Part shown: in pieces, positions 61,654 to 64,000 of the stretch
Numbering within the stretch: the stretch's first letter is position 1
Layout of the letters: the number at the start of each line of letters is the position of its first letter
DNA from: Streptomyces justiciae
Lineage (GTDB): Bacteria > Actinomycetota > Actinomycetes > Streptomycetales > Streptomycetaceae
Assembly (NCBI RefSeq): GCF_015163075.1
Contig: NZ_JADDXU010000009.1
Location: 124,001-188,000, forward strand
Length of the DNA: 64,000 nt
Direction: 5' to 3'
The notes under the pieces: generated by a model
Told to the model about the DNA's origin: nothing
What the model saw: the letters and a program-made list of their open reading frames with translations, nothing else
The model's database searches: none
Made by a program: the position numbers and the translations under genes

Positions 61654-62538
61654 ATGGCCAACGCACAGCAGACGTACACGTACCCCGGTGAACTCAGCGA
61701 CGTACCCGGCTGGTTCCCGCCGCTCGACCAGATGCTGTTCACCTGGTTCCTCGACCGCCAGCGGCGGCAGGGCGTCCAGGGCGACCTGCTGGAACTCGGC
61801 GCCTACATGGGCAAGAGCGCGATCCTGCTCGGCCGGCATCTGGGTGAGGGCGAGGAGTTCACCGTCTGCGACCTGTTCGGCGGGGAGGCGCCGGACGGGG
61901 CGAACAAGGCCGAGACCGCGAAGTCGTACGCGTCCCTCACCCGGCAGTCCTTCGAGCGCAACTACCTCTCCTTCCACGACGAGCTGCCCCGCGTCATCGA
62001 GGCGCCCAGCTCCGTCATCTCCTCCGAGGTCGCCCCGAAGACCTGCCGTTTCGTCCACATCGACGCCTCGCACCTGTACGAGCACGTCCGCGACGACATC
62101 GGTGCGGCGCGGGAGTTGCTGCTGCCGGACGGGATCGTCGTCCTCGACGACTTCCGCTCCGAGCACACGCCGGGGGTGTCGGTGGCGGTGTGGGAGGCGG
62201 TGCTGAGCCGGGGGCTGCGGGTCGTCTGCCTCAGTACGCAGAAGCTGTACGGGACCTGGGGTGACCCGGGGGTCGTGCAGGAGGAGCTGCTGGAGATGCT
62301 TCGGGGGCGGTCGGACTGTGGGCTGAGTGTGCAGGAGGCGGCGGGGCAGCGGTTGGTGCGGGCGCGGGCCAAAGGGATGCGGGTGGTTGATTTTCCCAGG
62401 TCGCGGCATTATGTGGCGCCGCCGGTGGTGGAGGTGGCTCCGGAGCGGCGGCGGTCACGTGTGCGGCCGGTTGTGGTGGATCTGTTGCCGCCGATTGTTA
62501 CGCGGGCGGCGCGGAAGGCTTTGAGGGTTCGTCGTTAG
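61654..62538 (+). CDS. TylF/MycF-like class I methyltransferase
   Basis: 294 aa. DLLELGAYMGKSAILLGRHL (SAM loop), CRFVHIDASHLYEHVRDDI (metal/substrate His and Asp) and LPDGIVVLDDFRSEHTPGV fit the macrocin-O-methyltransferase family. A long basic C-terminus (PERRRSRVRPVVVD, then RKALRVRR) may bind the membrane. ATG 61654 with AGGAA eight bases upstream. 74 bp after the acyltransferase gene; likely methylates a polymer sugar. Convergent with the TetR gene, overlapping by 4 bp. Confidence 0.85.
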   Translation: MANAQQTYTYPGELSDVPGWFPPLDQMLFTWFLDRQRRQGVQGDLLELGAYMGKSAILLGRHLGEGEEFTVCDLFGGEAPDGANKAETAKSYASLTRQSFERNYLSFHDELPRVIEAPSSVISSEVAPKTCRFVHIDASHLYEHVRDDIGAARELLLPDGIVVLDDFRSEHTPGVSVAVWEAVLSRGLRVVCLSTQKLYGTWGDPGVVQEELLEMLRGRSDCGLSVQEAAGQRLVRARAKGMRVVDFPRSRHYVAPPVVEVAPERRRSRVRPVVVDLLPPIVTRAARKALRVRR

Positions 62539-63221
62539 CTGCGGGTGTGTGGGGGTTGATCGCGCAGTTCCCCGCGCCCCTTCAGGGCGTTTGCGATCCC
62601 GTTGATGATCAAAGCCAGGCCCTCTTCGAAGTGCCTCTCGTAGTCCGCGAAGATTTCTTTCCCCGCCGCTGCCGACAATGGGAAGTCGGCCATCAGACGC
62701 GCCCGTTCCTCTATGTCGAAGCCCTCTCTTCGGTCGCCCGGCAAGGGCTCCACGCCCTGTTCCTCGGTGACGAAGCCGAGGGTGTAGAGGTAGGTCGTCT
62801 GGGACGCGCGGACCGCCTGGGCGAGGGTGAAGCCGGCCGACGTGAACAGGCGCAGGTTGTCCTCCATCGCCTCCACGTGCACGAGGCTCGTGAAGCGTGA
62901 GCCGCTGAAGACCTTGGCGCCGTCGCGGTAGCCGAGCAGCGCGGTCCGTAGTCCGCGGTTGGACTTCAGCAACCGCTCCTGCCAGGTGTCGCCGGGATCC
63001 AGCGCGGTCCCGGCGACCATACGGCGGTACATCTCCGTCGCCATCTCGTCCAGCAGCGCCTGCTTGTCCTTGAAGTGCCAGTACAGGGCGGGCGCCTTGA
63101 CGTCGAGTTCCTTGGCGATGGCACGCAGGGTCAGACCGTCCAGGCCCAGCTCGTTCAGGAGCTTCAGGGCGGTCTCGGCGACCCGCTTGCGGTCGAGGGG
63201 CGCGCGGCGTTCCGTACTCAC
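62535..63221 (-). CDS. TetR-family regulator (TetR_C_1 type)
   Basis: 228 aa. HTH: DRKRVAETALKLLNELGLDG, then LTLRAIAKELDVKAPALYWHFKDKQAL, the tetracycline-repressor class; C-terminal ligand domain with MVAGTALDPGDTWQERL. GTG 63221 has AAGG eight bases upstream; a GTG three codons earlier is less well placed. Its last codons (GRGELRDQP) are made by dispersed repeat copy 5. Divergent from an FAD monooxygenase with twin TTAAC-type operators between them, so it surely controls that gene and itself. Confidence 0.92.
   Translation of the reverse strand: MSTERRAPLDRKRVAETALKLLNELGLDGLTLRAIAKELDVKAPALYWHFKDKQALLDEMATEMYRRMVAGTALDPGDTWQERLLKSNRGLRTALLGYRDGAKVFSGSRFTSLVHVEAMEDNLRLFTSAGFTLAQAVRASQTTYLYTLGFVTEEQGVEPLPGDRREGFDIEERARLMADFPLSAAAGKEIFADYERHFEEGLALIINGIANALKGRGELRDQPPHTRS
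62541..62582 (-). repeat. Dispersed 3'-end repeat, copy 5
   Basis: Core GGGGCGCGGGGAACTGCGCG on the minus strand with ATCAACC in place of ACCAGCC. Unlike other copies it lies within coding sequence: it encodes the C-terminal GRGELRDQP tail of the TetR protein. Confidence 0.8.
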
Positions 63222-63230
63222 GCTTGACAC

Positions 63231-63282
63231 CTTAACAGCGTTAAGGGCAGTCTTGTCATCGACAGCACTTAACAGCGTTAAG
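63231..63282. promoter_or_regulatory. Twin TetR operators between regulator and monooxygenase
   Basis: CTTAACAGCGTTAAG occurs twice, at 63231-63245 and 63268-63282, identical and 37 bp apart. The first abuts the 5' end of the TetR gene, the second runs into the ribosome binding site of the monooxygenase gene. The layout matches tetR/tetA-type control, with ligand-released repression of both genes. Confidence 0.9.
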
Positions 63283-63292
63283 GAGATAAGCG

Positions 63293-64000
63293 ATGGATGT
63301 TCTGATTGTCGGAGCCGGTCCGACCGGCCTCGCCCTCGGTATCGACCTCGCCCGGCGCGGGGTGGAAGCGCTGGTGGTGGAGAAGGCCGACGCCCTGTTC
63401 CCCGGCTCGCGCGGCAAGGGCATCCAGCCGCGCACGATGGAGGTCTTCGACGACCTCGGCGTCCGGGCCGCGATCCACGCGGCGGGCGGCACCTACCCGG
63501 TCGGGATGATCTGGCAGGACGGCAAGCAGGTCGGCGAGCACCAGATGTTCGAACCGGCCGAGCCGACCGAGGACTCCCCCTACAACGAGCCGTGGATGGT
63601 GCCGCAGTGGCGGACGCAGGAGATCCTCGCGGCGCGGCTGGCGGAGCTGGGCGGCGAGGTCGCCTTCGGCCGGGAGGTCACCGGTCTCACCCAGGACGAG
63701 GACGGCGTGACCGTGCACTTCGCGGACGGCCCTGACCTCCGCGCCCGGTACGTCGTCGCCGCCGACGGCGGTCGCTCGGCCGTCCGCCGGGCCCTCGGCA
63801 TCGCCATGACCGGCGAGACCGTCGACCCGAACCCGATGCTGGTGGCGGACGTACGGCTGACCGGCCTCGACCGCGAGTACTGGCATGTGTTCCCGCCGCG
63901 CGGGGACGGCGACGGCTTCCTGGCGATCTGCCCGCTGGCCGGGACCGAGGACTTCCAGGTGGTGGCCCAGTTCCCGGAGGGCACGGCCGTGGACGTCTCC
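63293..64000 (+). CDS. FAD-dependent monooxygenase (PHBH fold), 3' end outside window
   Basis: The first 236 residues are present and the frame is open to the window end. MDVLIVGAGPTGLALGIDLA is the GxGxxG dinucleotide motif, LVVEKADALFPGSRGKGIQP holds the FAD-ribose Glu and the group-typical R-G-K-G-I-Q-P, and YVVAADGGRSAVRRALGI is the DG motif. Such enzymes hydroxylate aromatic or polyketide compounds; rifampicin monooxygenases are relatives. AAGGAG seven bases before ATG 63293. Controlled by the divergent TetR, so possibly a drug-inactivation pair. Confidence 0.9.
   Translation, partial: MDVLIVGAGPTGLALGIDLARRGVEALVVEKADALFPGSRGKGIQPRTMEVFDDLGVRAAIHAAGGTYPVGMIWQDGKQVGEHQMFEPAEPTEDSPYNEPWMVPQWRTQEILAARLAELGGEVAFGREVTGLTQDEDGVTVHFADGPDLRARYVVAADGGRSAVRRALGIAMTGETVDPNPMLVADVRLTGLDREYWHVFPPRGDGDGFLAICPLAGTEDFQVVAQFPEGTAVDVS

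Overview
The window reads as a chromosomal segment of a Streptomyces. It is very GC-rich with strong third-position G/C bias, GTG starts are frequent, several genes look leaderless, and the gene order matches what I remember of the S. coelicolor SCO4880-SCO4926 interval (pccB/pccE, accA2, afsQ1/afsQ2/sigQ, add, a nucleoside transporter, and a cell-wall glycopolymer locus). No rRNA, tRNA, CRISPR array, prophage or insertion sequence was seen. The window starts inside pccB and ends inside an FAD monooxygenase gene.

Layout. 1-5.7 kb: acyl-CoA carboxylase genes (pccB 3' end, pccE, accA2) around an SGNH hydrolase, a 42-residue membrane peptide, maf and a four-helix membrane protein. 5.7-11.5 kb: a membrane protein, LuxR, TetR and DeoR regulators, an LpdA-type flavoprotein and a gamma-glutamylcyclotransferase-like protein. 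11.6-22.7 kb: nucleoside salvage part 1 (purine nucleoside phosphorylase, PGM2-type phosphosugar mutase, deoC, two aldehyde dehydrogenase-type genes, uridine kinase-like protein), interleaved with PIG-V-like and PH-domain membrane proteins. 23.1-27.0 kb: sigQ divergent from afsQ1-afsQ2-lipoprotein. 27-36 kb: VanZ, PspC, a small exported protein, adenosine deaminase, hydrolase, LysR/MFS pair, a SigX5-type sigma factor, STAS protein, AEC transporter and a decayed Uma2 gene. 36.3-46.1 kb: nucleoside salvage part 2 (ABC transporter ATPase-permease-permease-cdd-deoA operon, two BMP lipoproteins, M20 amidohydrolase).

47.7-62.5 kb is a surface-glycan locus. It encodes a NeuB-type synthase, a NeuA-type cytidylyltransferase fused to a HAD phosphatase, a GT52/polysialyltransferase-like protein, a POST-like polymerase, a DUF6716-like protein, a GT2, a GT29 sialyltransferase-like protein with an N-terminal extension, a GT8-TPR-pyruvyltransferase fusion, an O-acyltransferase and two methyltransferases. 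The set suggests a nonulosonate (Kdn/sialic-type) polymer decorated with acyl, methyl and pyruvyl groups, in line with the teichulosonic acid known from Streptomyces walls.

How it hangs together: the 12-bp palindrome CTACGCGCGTAG (or a two-base variant) lies just upstream of six nucleoside genes or operons spread over 33 kb (pnp, deoC, add, the ABC transporter operon and both BMP lipoproteins) and was noticed nowhere else in the window. This points to one regulon that couples nucleoside uptake to deoxyribose/ribose-1-phosphate catabolism. Other points of interest are an apparent AUC start codon on the transporter ATPase, a dispersed 3'-end repeat with five copies, a perfect nested inverted repeat at 33 kb, and G-rich direct repeats at both ends of sigQ.
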